This document shows, piece by piece, positions 36,316 to 47,749 of a stretch of 64,000 nucleotides of DNA (position 1 is the stretch's first letter; each line of letters begins with the position of its first letter). The notes beneath the pieces were generated by a model. That model ran no database searches. It had not been told where the DNA came from and was given only the letters and a program-made list of their open reading frames with translations. The stretch is from Pogonophryne albipinna (lineage: Eukaryota; Chordata; Actinopteri; Perciformes; Artedidraconidae), in assembly GCA_028583405.1 (NCBI GenBank), contig CM053250.1, forward strand, positions 79,039-143,038. The letters run 5' to 3'. Both the position numbers and the translations under genes were made by a program.

Positions 36316-37775
36316 AAGACTGGGGCCCAAAGGGGTCCACGACAACCCAACATCCTTCTTCTTAACTCCAGCTTTTTTACTTTCCTTATTAGGACTGGAG
36401 GACGCTCCTCCTCCGCCGCTGTCTTTGAACTCTTGCCTTGCGATTTCGTACTGCTTCTCCGCCTCCACTGTCTTTATGTCCCACTCCTCCTTGGGTTGGC
36501 AGGCGTTGAGCCACAGCATGTAGGCGCTCATCGGCCTCTTGGGCGCGCCGACCTCCTTCTTCTTCTTCTTCTTCTTCTTCTTCTTCTTCTTCTTCTTCTT
36601 CTTCTTCTTCTTCTTCTTCTTCGTCTCGATCTCAAAGTCCAAGGACCGTGTTGGACCACTTTTTCTACACTCCGAAACAGGTAGGTCAGTAGACATCCTA
36701 CGGCTCTGCGCACGCGTAATAGTGTAAATTGGAAACACACTTGGGAATTCCAAACCGCTCTCATCTGGCTCTACAGATGCCAACGGCCTGGAAATCACTA
36801 CAGGCGGTGGCACACCCGCCCACACAGCACTACCAGCAAGATCGTTGCCCAAAATCATCTGTACCCCATCAAGTGGCAACGCGGGACGCACGCCGACAGA
36901 CACAACTCCCCGTACCAGCTCACAATCCAGCACTACTGTATGACGTCGCACAGGAATCAAGCCCACCTCCATGCCCCTCATCAGCACAAAATCCTTGTCT
37001 CTGTCTCTGACGAAAAAGGCAATACTGACTCAACAGTAAATGAGTATCTGATAGCTGCTGTGTCACGCAACACCTTAATCGGAACATACTTGTCACTACT
37101 GACCATCGATACAACGGCTTCCGTTATGAATGGCTCAAAACCAGAACCCACATCCAAGTCGGCACAAACCAGCTTCTTATCAGGCACCATGCCTGATCCT
37201 ACACCCTGCGGCTTTTTAACCAAAACGGCAGAACAACACATGGCTGGAGCATGTGATGAAGAACGAGGCTTCCCCTCAGGTTCCAGCAACGGACACTGCC
37301 CCTTCCAATGACCCTCTCCTCAGCAATAATTACATAGACCCACTCTGGCGCCCTCGGATCGCCCCGGACCTGCAAATCTACGGGAGGAGCCTGGTGAGAA
37401 CTTTGCACCACCGCGGGAATAGCCACCATCTTCTCCACGTCTCCAATCACCCCTAGAACACTTCTCAGTAAAACTGCCCTTATGTGTCAACACAAAATCA
37501 TCCGCTAATTCAGCAGCTCTAAGCGCGGTGGAAGGTTTCTGCTCATTTACACAAGTGGCCACACGCTGAGGGATAACATCTTTAAATTGTTCCAATACAA
37601 TGAGTTCACAAAGACCGTCAAAACTGGCAACCTTTGCTGCCGCGCACCACCGCTGAAAATGAGAAGTGAAATCACGGATAAACTCCACATGTGTCTGCTT
37701 ATCCCCCTTGACCCCACTTCGGAACTTTTGACGATACGCTTCAGGAACCAGTTCGTAATGTGGGGGAGGGGTCAT
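36316..37775 (-). pseudogene. Gypsy-like gag-protease remnant, pol lost
   Basis: Reading the minus strand: from 37775 a gag part with ELVPEAYRQKFRSGVKGDKQ and then HFQRWCAAAKVASFDGLCEL (SCAN/gag-like). A CCHC knuckle begins CNYC and ends HWKGQC, but a TGA lies between its second Cys and His. Next come a linker and an aspartic-protease region (VPIKVLRDT), whose expected D-T/S-G motif reads D-T-A here, and then a shifted frame from 36987 with LGNDLAGSAVWAG. Reverse transcriptase, RNase H and integrase are absent; the frame instead runs into an SSRP1-derived piece and stops in the LTR. Such elements encode their own capsid and copy RNA into DNA; this copy is dead by these breaks. It is inserted in the GTGTAAT minisatellite. 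Confidence 0.75.
36350..36624 (-). pseudogene. Captured fragment of SSRP1 (FACT subunit) HMG box inside the retroelement
   Basis: On the minus strand a tract of more than 20 Lys (AAG repeats, about 36555-36622) leads into GAPKRPMSAYMLWLNA, the diagnostic start of the SSRP1 HMG box. Then comes a jump to PKEEWDIKTVEAEKQYEIA and a Gly/Ser/Lys tail (DSGGGGASSSPNKESKKAG). SSRP1 is the DNA-binding subunit of the histone chaperone FACT; the middle of its HMG box (about 35 residues) is deleted here. The piece is in frame with the retroelement frame upstream (36987 to 36625) and with the 3' end downstream (LSWTPLGPSLKG), making one 268-codon fusion frame. It lies just before the polypurine tract. SSRP1 origin is judged from motif memory, not alignment. 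Confidence 0.72.
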
Positions 37776-38140
37776 ACAAGTGTAATGCGTGTTTTAGGAG
37801 TGTAATACATACATTACAATTACATGGGTGTAATCCGGGTGTAATTATGGTGTAATGGTGTAATACTGGTGTAATGGTGTAATTATGGTGTAATACTGGT
37901 GTAATACAGATGTAATTATGGTGCAATACGGGTGTAATTATGGTGCAATACTGGTGTAATTGTGGTGTAATACTGGTGTAATTGTGGTGTAATACTGGTG
38001 TAATTATGGTGTAGTACTGGTGTAATTATGGTGTAATACGATGTAATACAGGTGTAATTATGGTGTAATACTGGTGTAATTATGGTGTAATTATGGTGTA
38101 ATACTGGTGTAATTATGGTGTAATTATGGTGTAATAAATG
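37776..38140. repeat. GTGTAAT minisatellite, right part
   Basis: Alternating GGTGTAATTAT and GGTGTAATACT units of about 11 bp. The pattern becomes regular from about 37845. Confidence 0.93.
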
Positions 38141-38779
38141 TGTATTCGTTGGTTATGAAACCTTACATTGCTAGACATGTCAATATACTGCATATGAGGC
38201 GTTAAGCTACATCCATCAATTGTAGCCTTTGATGATAGTCTTTATATTTTTCAGTATGCAGACCAACAATTTAGGGAAGTCTACTTTGGCAATGTTCACG
38301 CCACTCCGCATGTAGCACACAACACAAGCCAGTGTGCTTTTCTTCACTGGCTGGTAAATAGAGCAGCTCATGTCGTAAAGATGGGGAATAAATATAATTG
38401 CATACATGCCAATCAATAACCTTTTAAATAACACAATCAGAGACGGGTTGGTATAAAATGAAATCTCTGAATCTGTGTTTCTGGAGCTCGATGTGATTAA
38501 AGAAAATAAGTGCTTGACATTACTTTAATCCTAACATCACTTCTTGAACACTATGATTCATTATCTTTATAGTGTTAGGGAATAATTTGCTTCGGTATTC
38601 AACCTTCGACACAGTTCATCGTGTTCTCCTCTCACTGTCTCCTTTCCCACGGCATAGGTCTACGGCCTTGGGAATTGCTGCTATCTCTCTTTAGGAGGAG
38701 CAGCTTGGGCGCATTGTTGTTGCCAGTCTATGACAGAGCACAAGCCGCCATGAGGTAGTTTACTGTTCAGGGACGTAGG

Positions 38780-39486
38780 CAGTGCTTGAATTGGGCCGGG
38801 ACGCAGTGGCATCTCATGACGCATCTAAGACGCATCTCATGACGCATCTAGGACGCATCTCATGACGCATCTAAGACGCATCTCATGACGCATCTAAGAC
38901 GCATCTCATGACGCATCTAAGACGCATCTCATGACGCATCTAAGACGCATCTCATGACGCATCTAAGACGCGCCACAGCGATAGACGAGAGCAGAAAATA
39001 CATCACATAACGTTAGCATTTCGAACATTTTAGCGTGGCTTAATAATAGTGTGAAAAGACAGCGGTTGTCGCCGGACAAGGATTCCTGGTGAGTGTACTC
39101 GGGGACGAGGAGTCATTTAACCAGCCGCCAGTAGGAGTCAGGCTTTACTTTCTTTTATATCCATAAAGAAAAAGTAAATCTGTTTACAGTTGTTTCATAT
39201 GGATGTTGAGAGGTATCCATATATCTCTTCATTTGGGGGTCATGGTCCACTCCCCACTTATAAAAATAGCACTTTACCACTGCACGCCCTCTAATCTCAG
39301 ATGAGTCATGTTGTGTAAGTACAGTGAGCCTTTCTAAAATATACAGTAAAGAGACAAACCCACCAGCATTATAGGATATACTATGACTTTGAGCCAAATA
39401 CTTGTTTTGGGCTGTATAAATAATTGACTTGAAACAGTTTGCTGATTTAGAGAACTGGCTCCTTTTTGATTCCAATTCAAGCACTG
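38780..39486. mobile_element. hAT-type element (707 bp) with an internal minisatellite
   Basis: The termini are CAGTGCTTGAATTGG and its perfect inverted complement at the right end. The flanks are GACGTAGG (38772-38779) and GACGAAGG (39487-39494), 7 of 8 identical. A 109-codon minus-strand frame at 39155-39484 ends at the terminus and has no recognisable domain. Confidence 0.8.
38816..38975. repeat. 23-bp minisatellite inside a hAT element, about 7 units
   Basis: The unit is CATCTCATGACGCATCTAAG plus ACG. Each unit contains GACGCATCT twice in variant form, so it is itself a duplication. Copies are nearly identical (one TAGG for TAAG). Confidence 0.95.
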
Positions 39487-39494
39487 GACGAAGG

Positions 39495-42063
39495 TTCCCT
39501 GGCGCATATTCTTTTCTATGGACGAGAGCTCTAGTTAGATTCAGGGTCCATATTGCTTTAGTCTCACTGATGAAGAATGTTGATTATTACACTCTGAACT
39601 AGTTAAAGCCTCGAGCTGCAGAAAGAGTTCTTCAGAATTGGTTTGGCATCCGCTGTGTCAACTCGTGACACACCACCTGTCGTGTGAATTCTCCGGCCGT
39701 AACTCCAAATAAACCGTCAGTGTTTGCCATCAAAGCTCCAGCTCTCCTCGTGCCTCTGAGTCCTGTTTCCAATTGCTTCAGAAGTTTCCCCCACATATAG
39801 TTTAGTCTTGAAATCAACATTCTGCAGTCAACACTTATTATTGTTGTCTTGTCTTGTTGTTCTTTTTGAACAGGCACAACAACTCAGATGATGAAACTCC
39901 AAGAAATACTTTTTGTTCTCCAAGGTGGATTTAAAGCGTTATAGAGACACTTTTTTTTTTGGTTGATGGATGAAATATATAAAATAAAAACTGTGAAATG
40001 TATCCGGCAGAGAGACAGAGAGTTCTGGATGCTGAGCGGAAAGTACAAATGTTTCTGAATAAATCAACACCAAAGTTTAGAAAGTTTGCATACAGCAACT
40101 TTAGAGCCAAGATATAATACAGGGGAGTAATGACAGGCTGTCAGCACGATAAGTTTCCACCTGGATTCAAAATGCAAGTTGTTTTTGGACCTTTTATCTG
40201 GATTTAGACGAATATTAACTTTTGTTTTCCGCACATTTTAAAGATAAAAGTGGACCTTGCTGAGACTTGACTTCAATTTTCAGAGTCACTGCGAGTCACT
40301 GCGAGTCAATCCCTCACTAAATAAACAGGCTGACCTCTGACCTCCTGACATTTCGCTCTGAGAACAACTCCAACACGACTCCAACTCTTTTCGTACCTTT
40401 GATTTCGGCTTGTAAACAAGATTGTAGAAGGTTAGTACGGCTGATTCATAGAGGACCTCGAAAAGTTGACCTACAATATCTGAGCAGATTTTCAATTGGT
40501 GGAGCAGTTTTGATTTTAAAGCGGTCGACAAACACGTGTACCATTTGCAACACTGCATACACTCAAAATCACAGATGTAAAAAAAACAAAAGTCTACCCG
40601 CCCCGAAAGACCCAAGGCAGCGGAGAAAATATATTATTTGTTTTGTCCTTTTTTACAAATACATAGGATTATAACTTAAACAGCAAATTCATCCAGCGAA
40701 TACTTTTGAACTAACACGTCAACTTCATTCATCGATCACAGGCCTTTGAACTTTGTGATGATTAGACTTAATATGAAACTTCAAGTTCTTTAAGCAATCC
40801 CCAAACTTAAACTTCAAGTATTAATTTCACCTGCTGACACTATGTTACATTTAACTGACACGAAGCGACTCACAATAAGTACAATCAGCCACGAAGATAC
40901 AAACTCAAACCAGCAAGAATCCTGCAAATAGCTTTTAATAAGCCAAACGATTTAAATTGCGTTCATTCCTTTCGAAGTGCTTCTGACAGACCATATACTT
41001 TTATTTTTATTTTGGCCAAGGTGCAGTGGAAACAGACAGGTTTCCAACGACAGATGTGTAGACTTTCTGCGGTCCTAATATCAATGGGGAGCTGGTACCA
41101 CCATTTTGGAACCAGTATGGCAAAGAGGCGTGTTTTTGTTGAGTACGGAAAGCTCTTACAGCACTATAAATGTCACTTAATAAAGCAACTTAGATGTAAC
41201 CCCTAATTCAGACATAGATATCAAAAGTATTTGTTAATCAATTTGCTCCAATGATAGGAAAACCTCTCACATTATTGCAGTTTACAGCAAGCAGGATGTG
41301 TCAGCAGCAAGTTGAAAAAGAGTTGAACAGAAGACTCAACAGATTCCACTAAATAATTGATATAATGCCTGAGGTATTTGTTGAGTTTCTCTCCACAATT
41401 AACAGTGTTGATGCTCCTAGGCCAGCAAACAAAAGTCTGTCTGCCGGGTAATCACAGAAAACGTCTGTGAAAAAACATTTGTTATGTGTTTCTATAATGA
41501 AATGTTCTGAGTGTATTCTGTTTCTTTTCGCTGCAGAGATTTTGCACAGAAGAAGTGGCATCTGTGTGCAGACTCTTGTACTCTGGGGTTGGGAGGGGGT
41601 TACTGCAGGCTTCTTGATGCAACACCTCGGTCTGTTCGGGGACAGTGATGCAATCTTCATCTGAGCATGTCTGAACCTGCTGCTTCAGTTCCTTCTATGG
41701 GTAAAAATTACCCAAAAATAACCCCAAAAACTGCTGTCGGCTGTTTCTAGTCCTCATTAGTTCAGAGTCTCAGTGAAACCTGGACACTTCAGTTACTCGG
41801 CTGCTCTTAAAGCTCTCATCGCAACTTCATTTGAAGTCCCCAAATGTCTGTTCTATGATTAGCATTTACACAGGCTGAGAACTATCTGCATGTTACTTGA
41901 ATGACTTGAATATGATGCCAAAGCATAATATCTGCTTAAATTAAAATGATGTAATATTTATATCAAATATTCTATTAAATAGTTAATGAGATACTTTAGT
42001 CTGGAAGAAAGATGGACAGCTTAACCAAATTAACAAAATTAACATTTATTTAGGGCTGGCTCC
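39495..42063. other. grm8 intron, no gene or delimited element seen
   Basis: Scattered short frames (39632-39877, 40286-40674, 41349-41664) have no recognisable domain and no splice support. Confidence 0.5.
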
Positions 42064-42800
42064 TTAAAGGGGCCCTATAATGCACATGTTTCAGGTGTAT
42101 ATCAGTATGTAGTGTCTCTACTTTAAAGAGTCCTCTCCTGCTGATGTTCAGGTGTATATCAGTATGTAGTGTCTCTACTTTTAAGAGTCCTCTCCTGATG
42201 ATGTTCAGGTGTATATCAGTATGTAGTGTCTCTACTTTAAAGAGTCCTCTCCTGCTGATGTTCAGGTGTATATCAGTATGTAGTGTCTTTACTTTAAAGA
42301 AGCCTCTCCTGCTGATGTTCAGGTGTATATCAGTATGTAGTGTCTCTACTTTAAAGAGTCCTCTCCTGCTGATGTTCAGGTGTATATCAGTATGTAGTGT
42401 CTCTACTTTAAAGAGTCCTCTCCTGCTGATGTTCAGGTGTATATCAGTATGTAGTGTCTCTACTTTAAAGAGTCCTCTCCTGCTGATGTTCAGGTGTATA
42501 TCAGTATGTAGTGTCTCCATGCTTTAAGGTTCAAAAAGCTCTTTATTGTTCTCATACTGCCTGTGCTGCAGCACCTCTTTTCACCCTCTGTCTGAAACCA
42601 GAGCCCAGTCTGCTCTGATTGGTTAGCTGGCCGGCTCTGTTGTGATTGGTCAACCGCTTAGAGATGTCCCGCCCTCTTAGCCTATCACGTACAATGTGTT
42701 GGAGCGCTAGCCAATAGAAGCGCGAGTGTTACTTAGTGATGTCATTATATTCAGGAAGTAAACAAAGGAGTCCAATGGAGGCGTTTCAGGCTTTTGGGGG
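42064..42800 (+). mobile_element. TTAA MITE with genuine left terminus and array 5
   Basis: The left end is TTAAAGGGGCCCTATAATGC, then TTTCAGGTGTATATCAG, running straight into the 57-bp array. After the array come the usual body blocks through GGAGTCCAATGGAGGCG. The right terminus is not found. This copy shows most clearly that the first 58 bp of the element align with the minisatellite unit. Confidence 0.85.
42092..42517 (+). repeat. 57-bp minisatellite, array 5 (about 7.5 units)
   Basis: Units are as in arrays 2 and 3, with private variants (CTTTTAAGAG, CTGATGATG, GTCTTTAC, AGAAGCCTC). Confidence 0.98.
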
Positions 42801-43819
42801 TGAGTGTGTGTGTGAGACAAATTGCCGGGTTAGTTTTACCTTCATTGAAAATCAGTTGACATGTTTACATGAACAACCCAAAACATAACGAAACAGTAGC
42901 AGAAGAAAAAGCGACGGATAAAGAGGGAATGACAGTGGGTCGCTCCACCTGTCCTCTCCAACTCCCCACAGACTCCATAATGAGCATAATCTTCCATCTG
43001 GCTCCTCGCTTACAGCAAACTCAACCCAAAAACTGTTGTCTGAATGAGCTACATTTGATGCTGAACTAATTAGTTCTGTGTCGAGGAGCTGCAGCGCCGG
43101 CAAGGCTGTGCCTGTGGTGACCAGAATCGAATCAATCATCAATCATTCAGAACGCAGTAACTAAGTCATGAGTCCTGAAACTAAAACTAACCTCAACATA
43201 CTGTATGTTAGACACTGAGTTTCTCTATGATTTACAGCAACTACAGGCTGCTCAGATGTCTGGTCCTTAGTCACTTCTCTGTGAGAGTATTTGAATCATT
43301 GTTTGAATGCGTAGTGCCTTCTCAAAACTAAAACATAACGTAAAAAAGTGTGAGGGAATGGGTTTGTATTTGCTCTAACAAGGGCGCGCTAACTAGCCTG
43401 TAGTACACTTCAATAGTGTTTTATTGTCAGAGTTTATAGATTTTTTATCTTCACAGTCTACTGTATATTTTCTACTTTTTAATGGCGTTTTAATTCTATT
43501 TTTGAGATGTTTGAATTCCTGAATTGTTTATTTCTACTCTTTAATGTCTACTTATGTGCAATGCCTTGATTTGTTTTTTATGTTATTGCAACTTAAACAT
43601 TTCACAATTTGGGATCAATAATGTACCTCTTATCTTTTCTTAGCATGTACTGTCAGTGCAATTGTTTTGTAGGCCAAATATTCCAAAACCCTAAAAGTCC
43701 TGTTGACTCAATTACCATTTACCCTAGAACAAAACACCAAGTATACACTGCCCATGCAACAAGTATGTTGTATTATAAATGAAATGAGACTTCTGAATCC
43801 AAAGTTAATTCTATGATTT
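42801..43819. other. grm8 intron, no gene recognised
   Basis: Short overlapping frames on both strands near 42850-43140 show no domain. Confidence 0.5.
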
Positions 43820-45300
43820 CTTCTTAAAAAAATTCCAAATCAAAAGACACTTTTGGACTGGATTCTCTGTTTCTAAAGAAACATGCTACCACTCTCACAG
43901 GGACAATTACTAAAATAATTAACACCTCTTTTAGGGAGGGAAAATTCCCAAAAGACTGGAAGTTAGTCATTGTTGTGCCAGCCCACAAATCCGGGGACAC
44001 AACTGATGCAAACAACTATAGGCCCATTAGTATTTTACCTGTCATGTCTAAGATCTCTGAGAAGTGTGTAGCTGAGCAATTGACTGGACATCTTAACAGT
44101 AGTCCTTTCACACTACACCCCATGCAATTCGGCTTCCGAGCCAATCATTCCACTGAGACCGCAAATTGTTTCCTTGTGGAAAATATCAAATCAAAAATGG
44201 ACAAAGGAGGCATTGTTGGAGCAATCTTCGTAGATCTTAAGAAAGCTTTTGATACAGTCAATCATCAAGTACTCATTCACAAAATGTCTTTCAATTTCTC
44301 ACCCAGTGCAATAGACTGGATGAGCTCCTATCTGTCAGATAGAGTTCAGTGTGTAAGGGTAAGTGGCGAGACATCACCACCCCTGAGGAATGAACTGGGT
44401 GCACCCCAGGGATCTATCCTGGGCCCAATTCTATTCAGCCTCTATGTAAATGACTTGCCATCAGTATGCTGATGACACTGTCATTTATGTCCATGCAAAA
44501 ACCAAGGCCCAAGCTGCTGCCAAACTAAGTGATGCAACGGTACATGTACATCAATGGCTTACTGACTCACAGCTATATCTAAATATTAAGAAGACGTTTT
44601 TTTAGCAAGACCAACACTGTATCAGACTGTGAACCCAAGGTCTATGTGTCTGGGGAGGTCATTCAAACAGTTACACATTTTAAATATCTAGGCATTATCC
44701 TTGACACTACTCTATCCTTCAAAAAACAAGTGAGAAAGGTAATGCAAATAACTAAATACAATCTAGCAAACTTTAGATATATAAGGAACTGTTTGACAAC
44801 ACCTGTAGCAAAACTCTATATGACTGCCATGATCCTTCTCCACCTAACATACTGTATGACCAGCTGGACCCAGGTGAATAGCACAACATTAAGGCCTATG
44901 CTATCACTTCACAAACAAGCTCTCAAAGTGTTGGACAGAAAACCTAAGCTATACCACCATTGCAAAATCCTGGACAAACCTAACCTGCTCAGCTGGGAAC
45001 ATCTTTTAAAACACACTGATGCATGTCTCATTTTTAAGATTATAAACGGCAAGGCACCCCCACCAGCAGAAACATTCAAACAGCAGAACCACAAGGTCTG
45101 CCCTAAGAGGGGACTGTGTAGTCCCTGTTAGGTTCAGTTCCTTTGGTAAACAGTGTTTCTCTGTGAGGGCATCAACACTTTGGAACACAACACCAATACA
45201 GATAAGGAATAACACCTCCTATCATACATTTAAACACTATCTTAAGAACTGGCTTTTAAGCAATTACAAATGTGAACACTTGTCATAGTATGATAGTATT
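43820..45300 (+). pseudogene. LINE ORF2 (L2/Rex1-like) reverse transcriptase, broken
   Basis: The RT blocks are in order: WKLVIVVPAHKSGDT and NNYRPISILPVMSK; then QFGFRANHSTE; IFVDLKKAFDTVNHQVL (first catalytic Asp); GAPQGSILGPILFSLYVNDL; then, after a stop at 44470 and a shift, YADDTVIYVH (the YADD catalytic box). Another stop follows at about 44605. The C-terminal domain continues from 44646 (VTHFKYLGIILD ... LRPMLSLHKQALKVL ... HTDACLIFKIINGKAP) to 45131. Codons seem to be lost between DLPSVC and YADD. N-terminal endonuclease sequence is not seen, so the copy is 5' truncated. The 3' UTR to about 45500 has GCACTGCCCTTTAAATAAA. The gene product would copy its own RNA at a nicked target; this copy cannot. 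Confidence 0.9.
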
Positions 45301-45500
45301 TCATCTGTTTGCATGTTTGTCTGTTCCTATTGATTGTTGTCTGTTGCTGAGTGTATGCTTTTTAATTATGTTTTTATTTCTCTATCTTGTTGTGGTTATT
45401 TAACATATTGCCAAAAGGACAACAGTTGAAAATTAGCCTGCTGTCTAATACTGGCACGTTTACAGCAATGTTGATCAATGTGCACTGCCCTTTAAATAAA
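45301..45500 (+). mobile_element. 3' UTR of the LINE
   Basis: A T-rich stretch, then AACATATTGCCAAAAGGAC, AAATTAGCCTGCTGTCTAAT and a terminal AAATAAATAAACAAACAC, the usual layout of this LINE group's 3' end. Confidence 0.6.
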
Positions 45501-45928
45501 TAAACAAACACAAATGCTTCACACTGCGATACATGTACAGTGTTGTCTTTATTTCTGTGTCTATACATAGATCATGGCGCTTACTTACGCACCCTTTCAG
45601 AGTGTTTTAGTCTTAAAAGGAGTTGGACAAAGATTAAGATCACCTCACAAAACAATGTCCATGACCTACCTTTAAAAAAAACAGTACCCGAATGAACTTT
45701 TTCATTTTTTCACTTTGACAATCTCAGTTAAAGGTTCAATTACCCGCTTGTTAAAAATGTTTGAACTAGTTGTAGATAACCCAATTTGTGTTATGTGAGA
45801 CTGAAGGGGATGTTGCATTGTTTTTGTTGCTTTCGTTTTAGGTTTTTAGGTTAACTGTTTCATTTGTATGCTTTTATTTTGAAGGCGAGATTACGTGTTT
45901 GACAGGAAGTTGTTGTGGCATTGGAAAC

Positions 45929-47071
45929 TAGAGATGGCAAATCCGGATCCTTTTACGGACTCAGGGTCTTCTGAGTCAGTCATTGAAGAGATCCGGATCA
46001 TACGAGTCATATGAGTCAGCATCACCAAGAGCGTAGAAATCCTACCGGTGAAACCGAAAACTTGTTGCATTTCACGAGCATATTAAACTGACGTTACATT
46101 AACCTCCGCTACACAGTGTCTTTTGCTTTAATAAAAAATGTTGATCACAAACAAAAAGGGTCATTTTGCGATTCTCAGTCTCCACCCATGATAAAATAAC
46201 TATGAAAAATAAGAAATTAATTAAAATGAACATATATACATATTTGGGTAATGAAAACAGTGTGTATGTAGATCTAATCATATGCCCCCCCCCCCCCTAT
46301 TTTCTCATGGACTGCGTAATCATTGCAATACTGGTGTTTGTATGTGTTAAATGTGTGTAAAGTCGTGTCTTTTGCTTTAATAAAACATGTTGATCACAAA
46401 AAAAAGGGTTATTTTGCGATTTTGCGAATCTCAGTCTGCTGTTGACTCGTGCATGACGACGAGTCTGCTGGATCTCTGGATCTGCTGCTATATGGTTACG
46501 GCTCTGAGTCCGCACGAGTCTTTGTGTTTTGCACAGTGAGTCAGGATTTGCGAATCTCTGAGTTTGCTGTTGACTCGTGCATAATATAGCCGCGGGATCT
46601 GGGAGCTGGAGGAGGGGCTGCAACATGTTACTGTTAATCTCTCCCCACTTTTGGCCACACCCCCTAAGTAAAATGTCTTCCCGGCCGCGGCTATGCTCAT
46701 GCACATGACGAGTATGGATCTCTGGATCTGCTATGCTATTACGGTTAGGAGCCGTAACTAGCCGTAATTAGTCCCCACGAGTCTGCAGGAAGTTTCACTG
46801 ATCCGCGTCCCCTCCCCTGAGCCAAACTATAACTTCTGGAAGCTATCCTACTTGCTAAAGGGTAGGCAGATGGACTGGGGTACGTTGTAATGTTATTTTA
46901 CATGTTATAAGGAGAGTAGCGAGTGACGCAATATATAGTTTTAATTTGTACGTCACACAAGGTGTAGGACTCAAAGGACTCGGGTTAATGGAGAGGGGAG
47001 ACTCGTCACGACCAGCTCATTTCTAGGATCCGGGTTAATGATCCGGATGAATCAGGACTCGCCTATCTCTA
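45929..47071. mobile_element. hAT-type element (1,143 bp)
   Basis: The termini are TAGAGATGGC and the complement of TAGAGATAGGCG. The flanks are TTGGAAAC (45921-45928) and CTGGAAAC (47072-47079), 7 of 8. It contains an internal direct duplication: GTGTCTTTTGCTTTAATAAA ... TTGATCACAAA occurs at 46117 and 46364. CGAGTCTGCTG / GACTCGTGCAT motifs also repeat, as do GGATCC/CCGGAT motifs near both ends. No transposase frame is seen. Confidence 0.8.
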
Positions 47072-47749
47072 CTGGAAACAACGTGACGGAGAAAGTAATA
47101 TCTTCTATGTAACGGCGGAGAAAGAGAAGAATGGACTGTATGTTTAAATGTTAGCACCCCCGAAGAGGCTCAAGCTCTTACGTTGGGTCTGGAGTTTGAA
47201 TACATTCTGGTTCATCAGTAAAGCCTACGACCATTATTCGAAGGGAAATGCTACACTAGTAAATTGGCTTTGATTTGAGATTGTTCTATCCAACTGCTTT
47301 TCCCGAGGTCAAGATACTTTTAAACTATGCTTCACGACAAAACAAACAAAGTGCTTGGAAACATTGAAGGTTTTAACATCGGCAGTTCTATGTCAACTGA
47401 TAAAACACTATCCTTGTTCCATTCTTCATGTGGTTTAAAGGTCAGGAACAAGCTAGCAATTGGACTTTGAGTTGAGATTATTTTGTTAAAGGGCTGTTTC
47501 CAAATTCAAGAGTGATCTAGTTCGTCATAGACCTTTTCAAACAATGGTACGCTGATGAAAACGAGAATCCGCTTTTGTCTTCTATCTGAAATGAAACAGC
47601 AAGAGAAGAGTTCCTAGCTCACAGCATGAGTGGGATTAGTAATGCCTTTACTGAACTAGTTATTTCTGCAAATCAGGATATCTCTATGTGTACTTTTTGC
47701 CAAACATGTTGGTTGTAATATCAAGTTTACAAAATATACCCCAAAAAAA

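Noticed and set aside
36433..36764. Poly-Leu, poly-Phe and poly-Arg frames
   Set aside because: Other-frame readings of the (CTT)n/(AAG)n tract in the SSRP1-derived piece.
38816..38975. CRISPR-like array of 23-bp repeats
   Set aside because: There are no unique spacers between units, and it lies inside a eukaryotic transposon.
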